Shown piece by piece: positions 38,257 through 47,393 of a DNA stretch of 64,000 nucleotides. Both the position numbers and the translations under genes were made by a program. How positions within the stretch are numbered: position 1 is the first letter of the stretch; every line of letters starts with the position of its first letter. This DNA is from Hyphomonadaceae bacterium (GTDB taxonomy: Bacteria; Pseudomonadota; Alphaproteobacteria; Caulobacterales; Aquidulcibacteraceae): the NCBI GenBank assembly GCA_014378995.1, contig JACMMP010000130.1, positions 26,602 to 90,601 of the forward strand, written 5' to 3'. The notes below the pieces were generated by a model that saw nothing but the letters and a program-made list of their open reading frames with translations, ran no database searches and was not told the origin of the DNA.

Positions 38257-38359
38257 GTCATTCCGGACGCGCGGAGCGCGATCCGGAACCCAGGGCCAAG
38301 GACTAGCTTGTCGCCCTGGGTTCAAGCTCAACGGCGCTACGCGCCTGCGGCCGGAATGA
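38257..38359. repeat. intergenic inverted repeat GTCATTCCGG...GGCCGGAATGAC
   Basis: Outer arms plus inner AACCCAGGGC...CCCTGGGTT. Confidence 0.7.
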
Positions 38360-38369
38360 CTCGCTACCC

Positions 38370-38846
38370 TCAGTAATCGAACATCTTGTCGTCGCGCTCG
38401 GCGCGGCGCTTGGCTTGCGCGACAATGTGGGCGACGAGTTCGGCTTCATCCATGCCCGGCGTTTCGTCGGCGGGGTCGAGATTGTGTTCGGTGACGAGCG
38501 CATGCAGCGCCACGGCGTCGAGCGCGACCAAAGCCGCGGTGAGCGCGTCTTCGCCTTCTTTTTTGTAGAGCCCGGCCGGATTAAGCGCGGGCGCGCCTTG
38601 GACCGCCGGCGTCCTCGCCGGCGAGGTGGTTGCAGCTGAACCAGTGGCAGCCGGCGAGAGGCCGGCGGTCTTAGACGGCTTCGCCTTCGGCGAAGCCGCC
38701 ACGTCCTCCATCACCTCGTCCGCCACGTCGCGGCGGCTGTCGTGCAAACGCAGCACCGCGTCGAGGCGATCGGCGAAGTCGGGACTGCGTTTCGCCTCGC
38801 GGCGAATTTCATCGAACAGGCGGTCGAGCGTCTTGTTGAGGCTCAT
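38370..38846 (-). CDS. hypothetical protein coupled to ParA-like gene
   Basis: 158-aa ORF; 4-nt overlap with upstream ATPase gene. Confidence 0.75.
   Translation of the reverse strand: MSLNKTLDRLFDEIRREAKRSPDFADRLDAVLRLHDSRRDVADEVMEDVAASPKAKPSKTAGLSPAATGSAATTSPARTPAVQGAPALNPAGLYKKEGEDALTAALVALDAVALHALVTEHNLDPADETPGMDEAELVAHIVAQAKRRAERDDKMFDY
38598..38675. repeat. inverted pair of REP-like palindromes inside a CDS
   Basis: TTGGACCGCCGGCGTCCTCGCCGGCG ... GCCGGCGAGAGGCCGGCGGTC; first 26 nt match 5189-5214. Confidence 0.8.
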
Positions 38847-39715
38847 AGAGACGGCGCGACCTCCACCTTCGCCTGGAATTCCTCGCCCAGAGTTTTGACG
38901 ATCTTCGCCATCGCGCCGTACTTCTGCTCGAACGTGCGCTGGGTCTCAGACCACTCGGCAGCTTTGGCGATATCGACATGCTGCGGAATGCGCACGTCAA
39001 ACATCGCTTCGCCGAGATTGTCTTTCAGCAACGTGGCTTCCGAGCGGTGCAACGAGAAGGTTTCGTCGTACTTGGTGGCGAGCACCATGAGCTGCGAGGG
39101 GCCGCCGCGGCGTTCATTGATCAACCGAAGCGCGCGCTTGCGGAACGTGATGAGGCCCAGGCGCGAAACATAGTCCGGGATCGAAGGCACCAGGATCGTA
39201 TCCGCCGCAATCAAGGCGGCTTCTGCAAACAGCGAAATGCCGGGCGGGCAATCGATTAGGACGTAATCGTAGTCGTTGACGATGTTCTTCAAACCGTTGG
39301 CAAAGCGTTCGAGAATCCATTTCTGGATCATGTCGATCTGGAAGCCGCGCTTGACGAAGCTCTCGATCATGTCGCGCTCGACGATGCGGAATTCTGGCGC
39401 AGAAGCGCAGAGCGCCACATCGGGCTTGCCCTTCAGATCGCTGACCTGCTTCTCGATCAGCGATTTGAACGGCTTGGCTTTCTGCTGGACGATGTAGCTT
39501 TCAAAATAGAAATCGAGCGTGCGCTCGGCCTCGCGCATCTTGTTCCACTTGTCGGGACCGGCCACCATGATCGAGGCGTTGGTCTGCGGATCAAGATCGA
39601 TCACCAGAATGCGGCGGCGCTGGTGGTGCGCCAGTGTTTCGGCTAGCGAAACGGTCGTCGTGGATTTGCCCACGCCGCCCTTCATGTTGATCACCGAAAC
39701 GATGCGCGCGGGCAT
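38843..39715 (-). CDS. orphan ParA/MinD-type P-loop ATPase
   Basis: MKGGVGKSTTTVSLAETLA, ILVIDLDPQTNAS, YVLIDCPPGISLFAEAAL. Confidence 0.9.
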   Translation of the reverse strand: MPARIVSVINMKGGVGKSTTTVSLAETLAHHQRRRILVIDLDPQTNASIMVAGPDKWNKMREAERTLDFYFESYIVQQKAKPFKSLIEKQVSDLKGKPDVALCASAPEFRIVERDMIESFVKRGFQIDMIQKWILERFANGLKNIVNDYDYVLIDCPPGISLFAEAALIAADTILVPSIPDYVSRLGLITFRKRALRLINERRGGPSQLMVLATKYDETFSLHRSEATLLKDNLGEAMFDVRIPQHVDIAKAAEWSETQRTFEQKYGAMAKIVKTLGEEFQAKVEVAPSL

Positions 39716-39979
39716 GCTGCCCCCTCTTTGGTTTTGGGCTTATCCGAACACCGGACGGTCCGCCCGGAGGGTTAGTTTTTGGTGAATCTGGGTCAAGCGC
39801 GCGGCGCAGCGCATCAGAAACTGTGGGTAGCGCTCGGCTTCGATTCAGATGCGCAATGAATAGTGCGCCTTACGCATCACCCTACCGGAGCAGCTGCAAT
39901 CCGAACGCCGCCCTGCGGTTCAAGCGCCGGAAGCGATGCTCCGCGCACGCTTTTAGAAGCGCTTGAGTGGAGCAGAACG

Positions 39980-40402
39980 ATGAAACGCAAGCTGACATTC
40001 GCCGCGCTGGCCGCGGCCATCACCCTCACCGCGTTGCCGGCGGCGGCGCAAGATTATCGCCGCGGCAACGACCGGGGCGGCGGCGGCGGCGAGATCGTCG
40101 TCCGGCACGATGCGGGCACCTTCCGCTTCGATCGCAGCGACCGCGAATATCGCCGCCTGGTGCGCACCTTTGGCTTTCAGCCGGGCTATCGCTATGAGTA
40201 CACGCACACTTGCAACGCCTATGGCTGCGACGTGATCGCGTACGAACCGGGCCGCAGCCGGGCAGTCGATCGCTTCCGCGCGCCGTACTTTGCTAACGCC
40301 TTCGCGAACGGCCGCGTCCCAGGCAACCCGCACCATAACGACAGCCAAGACAACCGCCGCGACCGGGACGACCGCCGTGATCGCGATGGCCGCCGGGGCT
40401 AA
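39980..40402 (+). CDS. hypothetical exported protein, Arg/Asp-rich tail
   Basis: Signal peptide MKRKLTFAALAAAITLTALPAAAQ. Confidence 0.7.
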   Translation: MKRKLTFAALAAAITLTALPAAAQDYRRGNDRGGGGGEIVVRHDAGTFRFDRSDREYRRLVRTFGFQPGYRYEYTHTCNAYGCDVIAYEPGRSRAVDRFRAPYFANAFANGRVPGNPHHNDSQDNRRDRDDRRDRDGRRG

Positions 40403-40427
40403 CGGACAAAGCTAACAGGCAGACTCG

Positions 40428-40458
40428 AAGGGGCGCTCGCAGCACGCGGGCGCCCTTT
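40428..40458 (+). terminator. imperfect hairpin terminator
   Basis: AAGGGGCGC...GCGCCCTTTCT. Confidence 0.5.
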
Positions 40459-40464
40459 CTCTGT

Positions 40465-40902
40465 TCAATCGATCCAGAGGCGTGCGTAGTCCATCGGGTT
40501 CGGCGCCAGCGGCGGCATCTGCTGAACCTGTTGCGACCGAGCGCTGATCTCATAACGTGCTTGACGGAGAGTTTCGCCGCAGAACCGCTCGGCGCTGATG
40601 TTGTGTACGTTCATCTGCGTCGCCATGTGCGCGGCGAGTTCGTCGCTGGCGTGCCCGCGATGCGCGCGCTCAACTAGCCCCGAAAGCACGCCAAGATTTT
40701 GCTGTTCGGCGCGAATGGCTTGCGTGACAGCCTCCCGATGCGCGCCGCCGATCGCCGTATCGCACACTTCGCCCATGCCGACATAAAGTTTACCGCGGTT
40801 GCCGAGTTCGGCCGCCATATCGACCGGGTCTTCCGGATTGGCTGCGTATGTGGACGCGCAGGCCGATAGCGCGCACGCCAAAACGATCGCAACGAGCCGC
40901 AT
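40465..40902 (-). CDS. hypothetical lipoprotein
   Basis: MRLVAIVLACALSACASTYAANPEDP lipobox. Confidence 0.7.
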   Translation of the reverse strand: MRLVAIVLACALSACASTYAANPEDPVDMAAELGNRGKLYVGMGEVCDTAIGGAHREAVTQAIRAEQQNLGVLSGLVERAHRGHASDELAAHMATQMNVHNISAERFCGETLRQARYEISARSQQVQQMPPLAPNPMDYARLWID

Positions 40903-41009
40903 GAGATTTCCCTCATTGAGCGAGACTGTGGCGTTCATGGTTAATGCGCGCGCCCGCGGGCTCAACCGAATACGCCGCGCGCGGGCAATATGGAGCGCCG
41001 GCGCTCCAT

Positions 41010-42392
41010 TTACGCCGGCGCTTCGTTGTCGTGGCTGATCGGCTCGCCCATGAGCACCAGTTCCTCGGCCGCGGTGGGATGGACCGCGCAAGTCGCGTCC
41101 CACTGCGCCTTGGTCAGCCCCGCTTTGATGGCGATCGCCGCCAGCTGGATCAGGTCCGGACTTTCAGGCCCTGCGATGTGTACGCCGACGACGCGGTCGC
41201 TCTCGGCGGCGACGATGAGCTTCATCAGTGTGCGCTGTTCATTGCCGGCGAGGATGTTTTTCATCGGCCGGAACGCGGTGCGGAAGACGCGGATTTTGCC
41301 AAGTTTCTCGCGCGCCTGCTCCTCGGTATAGCCGACTGAGCCCACCGCTGGGCGCGAGAAGACGGCGCTCGCGACATCGGCGTGATCGAACGCGGTGGGC
41401 CGGCCCATGAACTCGGTTTCGACGAAAGCGACAGCTTCCCGAATGGCGACTGGCGTCAAATTGATCCGGTCGGTGACGTCGCCGATGGCCCAGATCGACG
41501 GCGCGCTGGAGCGTGAAAATTCATCTACCGCAACGGCGCCGCGCGCGGTCAGCCGCACACCGGCGGCTTCGAGGCCCATGCCGTTCGTGTTCGGCTCGCG
41601 GCCGATCGCCCACAGCACGTGATCGGTTTCCAATCGCATCGTGTTCGAGAGCGTCACCAGCTTGCGGTTCTCCGCCAGCGGCGCGATCCCGGTGATGGTC
41701 GAGCCGCACATGATGTGGATTCCGGTGCGCTGCATATCGGCTTGCACGTGGGCGCGGATGTCGTGGTCGAAGCCGCGCAAGATGCGCTCGCCGCGATAGA
41801 CGAGTGTGGTCTCGACGCCGAGGCCGGAGAAGATGTTGGCGAATTCGAGCGCGATGTAGCCGCCGCCGGCGATGACGATGCTGGCGGGCAGCGCGTCGAG
41901 CGTGAAGGCGTCGGTAGAGGTGATGCCGAGCTCTTGGCCGGGAATGTCCGCAGGGCGCGAGGTGTGCCCCCCGGCGGCGACCAGGATGCGCTCGGCCGTG
42001 ATTTGCTTGCCGCTCGCGGTGAAACGTACCGTGTGCGGATCGACGATGATGGCGCGGTCGTCGATGACCTCAACGCCGGCGCCGTCGAGGTTTTTGATGT
42101 AGAGGCCGGAGAGCCGGTTCACTTCCGCCTGCACGTGGTCGCGTAAAATCGACCAGTCGAAGCGCGCCCAGTCGACCGTCCAGCCAAAACCCTTGGCGTC
42201 GCGGAAGGCCTGGCCAAACTCCGAGCCGTAGACCAGGAGCTTCTTCGGCACGCAGCCGCGCAACACGCACGTGCCGCCCACCTGCACCTGCTCGGCGATG
42301 ACGACTTTGGCGCCCGCCTTAGCCGCCAGCCGCGCCGCACGCACACCGCCGGAGCCGGCGCCGATGACAAAGAGCTCGTAGTCGTATTGCAT
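41010..42392 (-). CDS. gor: glutathione-disulfide reductase
   Basis: GAGSGGVRAAR, GGTCVLRGCVPKKLLVYGS redox motif, AVHPTAAEELV C-terminus. Confidence 0.94.
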   Translation of the reverse strand: MQYDYELFVIGAGSGGVRAARLAAKAGAKVVIAEQVQVGGTCVLRGCVPKKLLVYGSEFGQAFRDAKGFGWTVDWARFDWSILRDHVQAEVNRLSGLYIKNLDGAGVEVIDDRAIIVDPHTVRFTASGKQITAERILVAAGGHTSRPADIPGQELGITSTDAFTLDALPASIVIAGGGYIALEFANIFSGLGVETTLVYRGERILRGFDHDIRAHVQADMQRTGIHIMCGSTITGIAPLAENRKLVTLSNTMRLETDHVLWAIGREPNTNGMGLEAAGVRLTARGAVAVDEFSRSSAPSIWAIGDVTDRINLTPVAIREAVAFVETEFMGRPTAFDHADVASAVFSRPAVGSVGYTEEQAREKLGKIRVFRTAFRPMKNILAGNEQRTLMKLIVAAESDRVVGVHIAGPESPDLIQLAAIAIKAGLTKAQWDATCAVHPTAAEELVLMGEPISHDNEAPA

Positions 42393-42424
42393 ACGCTGAC
42401 CTTACTCCGCCGCCTGCGGCGTGC

Positions 42425-42540
42425 GGGGCGATCGTTTCCCAGACACCGCTTAGATTGTCGTACACGTCAGCGCTCGTCACACGAAGCACCCGCCAGCCTT
42501 GGTGCACGGGGTATTTGGTGCGGCGTTTGTCATGCGCCAG
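42425..42540 (-). pseudogene. C-terminal remnant of a DUF559-type gene
   Basis: HDKRRTKYPVHQGWRVLRVTSADVYDNLSGVWETI; N-terminal part of the family absent. Confidence 0.65.
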
Positions 42541-42600
42541 TCCGCGCCACTCATTTTCGCGCGAGCGCCGCGTTATGCGACGAACGTCCGCCTGCTCCGC

Positions 42601-43047
42601 TTAGCCTGCGCGCTCCACAGGCGCGCGCAGAAAGTCCGCCGCCAGCAGCGCGGCGATGAGCAGACAAAGCGGCGCGTAATAGCGCAGATTGAGATCGTAG
42701 AACGGCGTGCCGCGCGCATAGCTGAAGACATCGCTGACGTAAGGGAGCACGCCGCGCCCGGCAAAGACCGCAAACAACACGACGTAGCCCGCGGTCACCA
42801 CCCAGCCGATTGGAGCGATCGACGTGACGTAGTGGCGCGCCAATACGATTGCCGCAGCAGCGGCGAGCGCGCCTGCAACCAAGGCGCTCGCGGCAAAGCC
42901 GAACATCGGGCCCGTGTGTGTGCCAACGACACGCAGGCGCAACGTGTCTCCATCCGTTCCAGGCCAAAAACCGCCGAGGCCCCAATAGAGGTGCAAGCCT
43001 GCGAGCGCGAAAAAGATGGTGACGAGAGCCACGCCAATCGCGCTCAC
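42601..43047 (-). CDS. DUF3995-like membrane protein
   Basis: FALAGLHLYWGLGGFWPGTDG plus further TMs. Confidence 0.75.
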   Translation of the reverse strand: MSAIGVALVTIFFALAGLHLYWGLGGFWPGTDGDTLRLRVVGTHTGPMFGFAASALVAGALAAAAAIVLARHYVTSIAPIGWVVTAGYVVLFAVFAGRGVLPYVSDVFSYARGTPFYDLNLRYYAPLCLLIAALLAADFLRAPVERAG

Positions 43048-43910
43048 GCCTTCGGCCCCATGCTCACGCCCGGCGGCACCGGCGTGTTCTCCGGGACGAA
43101 AAAGTCCGGCATCAGCGGCTTGGAGGGATCGACGCGGTATTTATCGAAGTCGCGCTCGCCTTCGGCGTGAAGCAGCACATCGTCGATAAAGAAATTGCCG
43201 GTGCATTCGCGCGCGGGCTTGTTGAAGATGGCGTAGGCCGCGTCGGCCATGATGTCCGGCGTGCGGCAGTGCTTCATGCCATCGCCTCCGGCCAGCGCGA
43301 ACTCGATCGCCGCTGTGGCGATGCCGGTGCGGGGCCAGAGCGCGTTGAATGCGACGCCCTGGTCGCGGAATTCTTCCGCCATCCCGAGCACGCACATGCT
43401 CATGCCGTATTTCGCCATCGTGTAGGCGACATGGCCGGCAAACCAGCGCGGGCTCATGTCCAGAGGCGGCGACAGCATCAGCACGTGCGGATTCTCCGCT
43501 TTCAACAGATGCGGCAGGCACACGCGCGTGGTGACGAACGTGCCGCGCGTATTGACCTGGTGCATCAGGTCGTACCGCCGGTAATCGGTGGCGAGCGTGC
43601 CGGTGAGCTGAATGGCGGAGGCGTTGTTGACGCAGATATCGATGCCGCCGAAGCGCGCGACAGCGGCGTCGACCGCCGCTTGGACGCTGTCGGGCTCACG
43701 GACATCGACCACGATCGGCAGCGCCTGGCCGCCGGCCTGCTCGACTTCCTCCGCGGCCGTGAAAATGGTTCCCGGCAGTTTCTTGTGCGGTTCGGCTGTC
43801 TTGGCGGCGATCACAATGTTGGCGCCGTCCCGGGCGGCCCGAAGCGCGATGGCGAGCCCGATACCGCGGCTCGCGCCTGTAATAAAGAGGGTTTTGCCCC
43901 GCAAACTCAT
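43044..43910 (-). CDS. SDR family oxidoreductase (HSDL2-like)
   Basis: LFITGASRGIGLAIAL, CVNNASAI, VAYTMAKYGMSMCVLGMAEEF. Confidence 0.9.
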   Translation of the reverse strand: MSLRGKTLFITGASRGIGLAIALRAARDGANIVIAAKTAEPHKKLPGTIFTAAEEVEQAGGQALPIVVDVREPDSVQAAVDAAVARFGGIDICVNNASAIQLTGTLATDYRRYDLMHQVNTRGTFVTTRVCLPHLLKAENPHVLMLSPPLDMSPRWFAGHVAYTMAKYGMSMCVLGMAEEFRDQGVAFNALWPRTGIATAAIEFALAGGDGMKHCRTPDIMADAAYAIFNKPARECTGNFFIDDVLLHAEGERDFDKYRVDPSKPLMPDFFVPENTPVPPGVSMGPKA

Positions 43911-44048
43911 TTTGACCTCCGGTTTTGCACCAGCTTAGCCTCTTCCAGGGACGGTTCCACTCCCCCGCACCGGTGTTGCGGCCTTGACTGCGACGGGCCC
44001 AATCGGTGAATCAAGGTTAGAGGACGAGCTTTTTGTGGAGGAAAGCCA

Positions 44049-44765
44049 ATGCGCATTCTTGCGCTCGCCGCTGCTGTCGGCGTGGCATTAAGCGTGGGCG
44101 TCGCCCAGGCTGAACAATGGAACGACCCCAATGGCCGCGTGACGTTTGACAAGCCGTCGGGCTGGCAAGCGGAGGCCGCCGGCCCGCAGACGGCGCAAAC
44201 GGCTGTGCTGCTCTTCAACGCCAGCAACGATTGTTACGTATTCGGGGTGGCGAATCCGAACACTGCATCGTCGTCCGCGGACGCCGCGCGCAATACGACG
44301 ACGCCGTTAAGCCCGGACGCGTGGGCCACTGCGGCTAACGCCGTGCGTGACTTCTTCCCGGCTGGCTCGTCGCCGCAAGTCGTCACGCAGACTGTGGATA
44401 CGAGTGGGTTCTGGCCGGTCCAGCGCGCCCAGCTGCAAGCGCCGTCGAGAACGGTCTTCGGCGCGGTTCAGGTTCGCCCCGGCGTCGAAATGCGCGCGTT
44501 CTGCTCTTCGACCAGCGGCAGCGAGTCGGCGGCGTTTGCGCAGATCTTCAACTCGCTAGGCCATCCGAACGACGCGACCTGGCAGAGCCAGGCAAGTCAG
44601 CAGATGTCCGAACGTGACGCGCGCGCTGCAGCGGCGGCGGCTCAAGCAGCGGCGCAGCCTGAGCCGAGCACCACTCAGGCGCAGCCGACGGACCCTGACG
44701 GCGTGAATGACGGTGTGGAACGCAGCAGTCGCGATCCACGCGCTCGCCGCCGGCGTGGTGACTAA
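44049..44765 (+). CDS. hypothetical exported protein
   Basis: Signal peptide MRILALAAAVGVALSVGVAQA; intact ORF. Confidence 0.75.
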   Translation: MRILALAAAVGVALSVGVAQAEQWNDPNGRVTFDKPSGWQAEAAGPQTAQTAVLLFNASNDCYVFGVANPNTASSSADAARNTTTPLSPDAWATAANAVRDFFPAGSSPQVVTQTVDTSGFWPVQRAQLQAPSRTVFGAVQVRPGVEMRAFCSSTSGSESAAFAQIFNSLGHPNDATWQSQASQQMSERDARAAAAAAQAAAQPEPSTTQAQPTDPDGVNDGVERSSRDPRARRRRGD

Positions 44766-44851
44766 CGAAAAGTTACCGCGCCGATAGCGTAAACGCTTGG
44801 TTATTCTTGCATTTACGCACAATTCACGACGTTGGCTCAAACCATTGAGCC

Positions 44852-45586
44852 ATGAATGGGAGAATCCCTGAGCACGCTGCAGCGCTGCAGAGCGGAGCGC
44901 TCGTCCGCGCCAGCGCCGCGCGCAGCTTTATGGCCATGTTCGCGGCTTTGGCAGTGGGGGCGGCGGCGCTCGCCTCTCCGCCGGTTGCGATCTTGATGCT
45001 CGCAGGCCTCGCCGCCTTCGTCCTGATGCGCAGCGAGCATGTCCGCCTCGACCTTCCCGCTTTTGTCGGCCCCGTCGTCGCAGCAATAATTGTCGGCGCA
45101 TTCACCGGCCTTGCCGGGGGCATCGGCGCGCTTTTCGTGTGGCGCATGTTCGCGGACACCCAATGGAGCGTGCGCGAGGCTTCGCGCCTGGCCGCCGCCG
45201 CGGGACGCCCGGCCGAGACGTCATGGCGATCGCTGGCCCACGCCTGGCTGACGCCGTTTTATTGCCTCACGCTCGTCGCCTACACAGCGCCCCACATGAT
45301 TGCCGGCCTGCCGCTTGACCTTCCTCACGTGCCGGTTTGGATACCGATGCTCGCCGGGGCTATCGCGGCGGGCGCATTGTTCGATTGGAGCTTGCGCCGC
45401 GCCGCTGACTGGCGTCTCGGCGAACTCGCCGCCGCGCCAGCCGCGCACCTGCTCACGCACCACGCGCTCTTTCTCATCGCGTTTGGCTTCAGCCTCGACG
45501 TTTCAGCCGGCATCGTCGCGTTAATGGCCTGGCGGTTGGCGCACGCGGCCCCGCTGCGTCAGGCCAGCTTCACCGCCGTGCCGTAA
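44852..45586 (+). CDS. hypothetical multi-TM protein
   Basis: Several hydrophobic segments; no recognised family. Confidence 0.65.
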   Translation: MNGRIPEHAAALQSGALVRASAARSFMAMFAALAVGAAALASPPVAILMLAGLAAFVLMRSEHVRLDLPAFVGPVVAAIIVGAFTGLAGGIGALFVWRMFADTQWSVREASRLAAAAGRPAETSWRSLAHAWLTPFYCLTLVAYTAPHMIAGLPLDLPHVPVWIPMLAGAIAAGALFDWSLRRAADWRLGELAAAPAAHLLTHHALFLIAFGFSLDVSAGIVALMAWRLAHAAPLRQASFTAVP

Positions 45587-45876
45587 GCCAACACTTCGGT
45601 CGCCTGCCCCTGGCCGGCGTCCGTCGTTTCCAACCGCACGCCAATCACCGCATCGGCGCCGAGCGATTGAGCGTGCTGAACCATGCGATCAAGCGCCTGC
45701 TCGCGGCTTTCGGCCAGCAGCTTTGTGTATTCGTGGATTTCACCGCCGACGATCATGCGCAGGCCCGCGACGATGTCCCGGCCGATAAAGCGCGAGCGCA
45801 CGACATTGCCGCGCACCAGGCCAAGGTGCTGCGCCACGCTGCGGCCGTGGACCTCAAATGTAGTGGAAAGAATCAT
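45559..45876 (-). CDS. YbjQ/UPF0145 family protein
   Basis: IVGGEIHEYTKLLAESREQALDRMVQHAQSLGADAVIGVRLET. Confidence 0.9.
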   Translation of the reverse strand: MILSTTFEVHGRSVAQHLGLVRGNVVRSRFIGRDIVAGLRMIVGGEIHEYTKLLAESREQALDRMVQHAQSLGADAVIGVRLETTDAGQGQATEVLAYGTAVKLA

Positions 45877-45888
45877 GACGGCTCCGAA

Positions 45889-46194
45889 TCAGCGTTCGAC
45901 GTCACGATAGCGCTTTTCTTCGGCGCCGCCGCTTTGATCGGCAATCACGCGCACGATCATCCAGACGCCGCCGATGAGCATCATGATGAAGCCCACGAAG
46001 CCAGCTGCGCCGATGGCGATGGCCGAGAGCAGGCTGCCTGCGATCAAAATGGGGTCGCCGCCGCTGAAAGCTGCGCCGATCACCGCGCCGATGCCGAGGA
46101 CGTAGGCCAGCACGCAAAGGCCAACGCCGATGCAAAAGCAGAGCATGGCGTTGTTCGAACGCCGTTCTGGATTGGGCGCGTCAGACGGCTTCAT
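45889..46194 (-). CDS. hypothetical membrane protein
   Basis: Two hydrophobic segments, intact ORF. Confidence 0.65.
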   Translation of the reverse strand: MKPSDAPNPERRSNNAMLCFCIGVGLCVLAYVLGIGAVIGAAFSGGDPILIAGSLLSAIAIGAAGFVGFIMMLIGGVWMIVRVIADQSGGAEEKRYRDVER

Positions 46195-47251
46195 AACGGA
46201 TCACACCTTCTTCATCACGCACCGCGCGCGCGAGCCCACGGCCGATCAGGCAATTGGCATGCGCAATTGCTTCGCCCGTAGCCATCCCTAAAATTTCCGG
46301 CCCGATCTTGCGGGCAAACAGCGCGCCGAACATATCGACCGCGCGCTTTGGCTCTTGCTGCAAACGCTGCATCACGCGCGCGAGCCCTTTCTCGTGGCCC
46401 TCGATCAGATTGGTGAGGCGCTCGTGCAGGCCGATGAACGGCTCATTGTGCGACGGCAGCACCAGCACGTCGTTCGGCATGACGTTGAGCAGCTTCTGGC
46501 ACGACGCGATCCAATCGGCGAGCGGATCGCCATCGGGTTCAGTTGGAAACACTGAGACGTTGGATGAAATGCGCGGCAGCACCTGATCGCCCGAGATGAA
46601 GAGTTTCAAATCCTCTTGCCAGAGGCAGGCGTGCTCCGGGCAATGGCCGTTGCCGGTGATGACGCGCCAGGAACGGCCGCCGATGTCGATCACATCGCCA
46701 TCTTGTATGCGGCGATAGGCGTCGGGGATTTTCGACACCGCTTTGCCGAATCCGCCAAAGCGGATTTTGTAGCTGTCGATCGCGTCTTCATCCCAGCCGG
46801 CGGCGCGATAAAACTTTACGCCCTCTTCCGGCGCCTCGCGGCCGGTGTCGGCGACGAGCATGCGCCCGGTGATGTATTCGAGCCGGCTCATCCACAGACT
46901 CGCGCCGAACTTGCGGCAGATCCAGCCGGCGAGCCCCATATGATCGGGATGCATGTGGGTGCAGATCACGCGCGTGACCGGCTTGCCTTTCAGCGTCGTG
47001 TCAAAAATCTGTCGCCAATATTCGCGCGATTGTTCGATCGCGACGCCGGTGTCGACGATGGTCCAGCCCTCGCCGTCTTCGATCAGCCAGAGATTGATCC
47101 ATTGCAGCGCGAACGGCAGCGGCATGCGGACCCAATACACACCGGGCGCGACCTCGCGCGCCTCCCCCGCCGCCGGCGGCTCGCCGAGCGGATAGACCAG
47201 CTGCGGCCGGCGCCGTTCGGTGATGTCCTGCTCCAGACCGTCCATGGACAT
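46181..47251 (-). CDS. MBL-fold metallo-hydrolase
   Basis: ICTHMHPDHMGLAGW, GNGHCPEHACL, LPSHNEPF. Confidence 0.9.
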   Translation of the reverse strand: MSMDGLEQDITERRRPQLVYPLGEPPAAGEAREVAPGVYWVRMPLPFALQWINLWLIEDGEGWTIVDTGVAIEQSREYWRQIFDTTLKGKPVTRVICTHMHPDHMGLAGWICRKFGASLWMSRLEYITGRMLVADTGREAPEEGVKFYRAAGWDEDAIDSYKIRFGGFGKAVSKIPDAYRRIQDGDVIDIGGRSWRVITGNGHCPEHACLWQEDLKLFISGDQVLPRISSNVSVFPTEPDGDPLADWIASCQKLLNVMPNDVLVLPSHNEPFIGLHERLTNLIEGHEKGLARVMQRLQQEPKRAVDMFGALFARKIGPEILGMATGEAIAHANCLIGRGLARAVRDEEGVIRYEAV

Positions 47252-47393
47252 GAAATTCGTCTCCAGAGGGCAACCTAGCCGAGCACACCCGGAGACTAAA
47301 TGGGGCCTACCGTCGAAAAGGCGCCCCGAGCGGCTTTAACCACGAGCAAAAAAGCGGCTAAACTGCCCTGGCGCGGAGGCAAGGGGGAAACGC

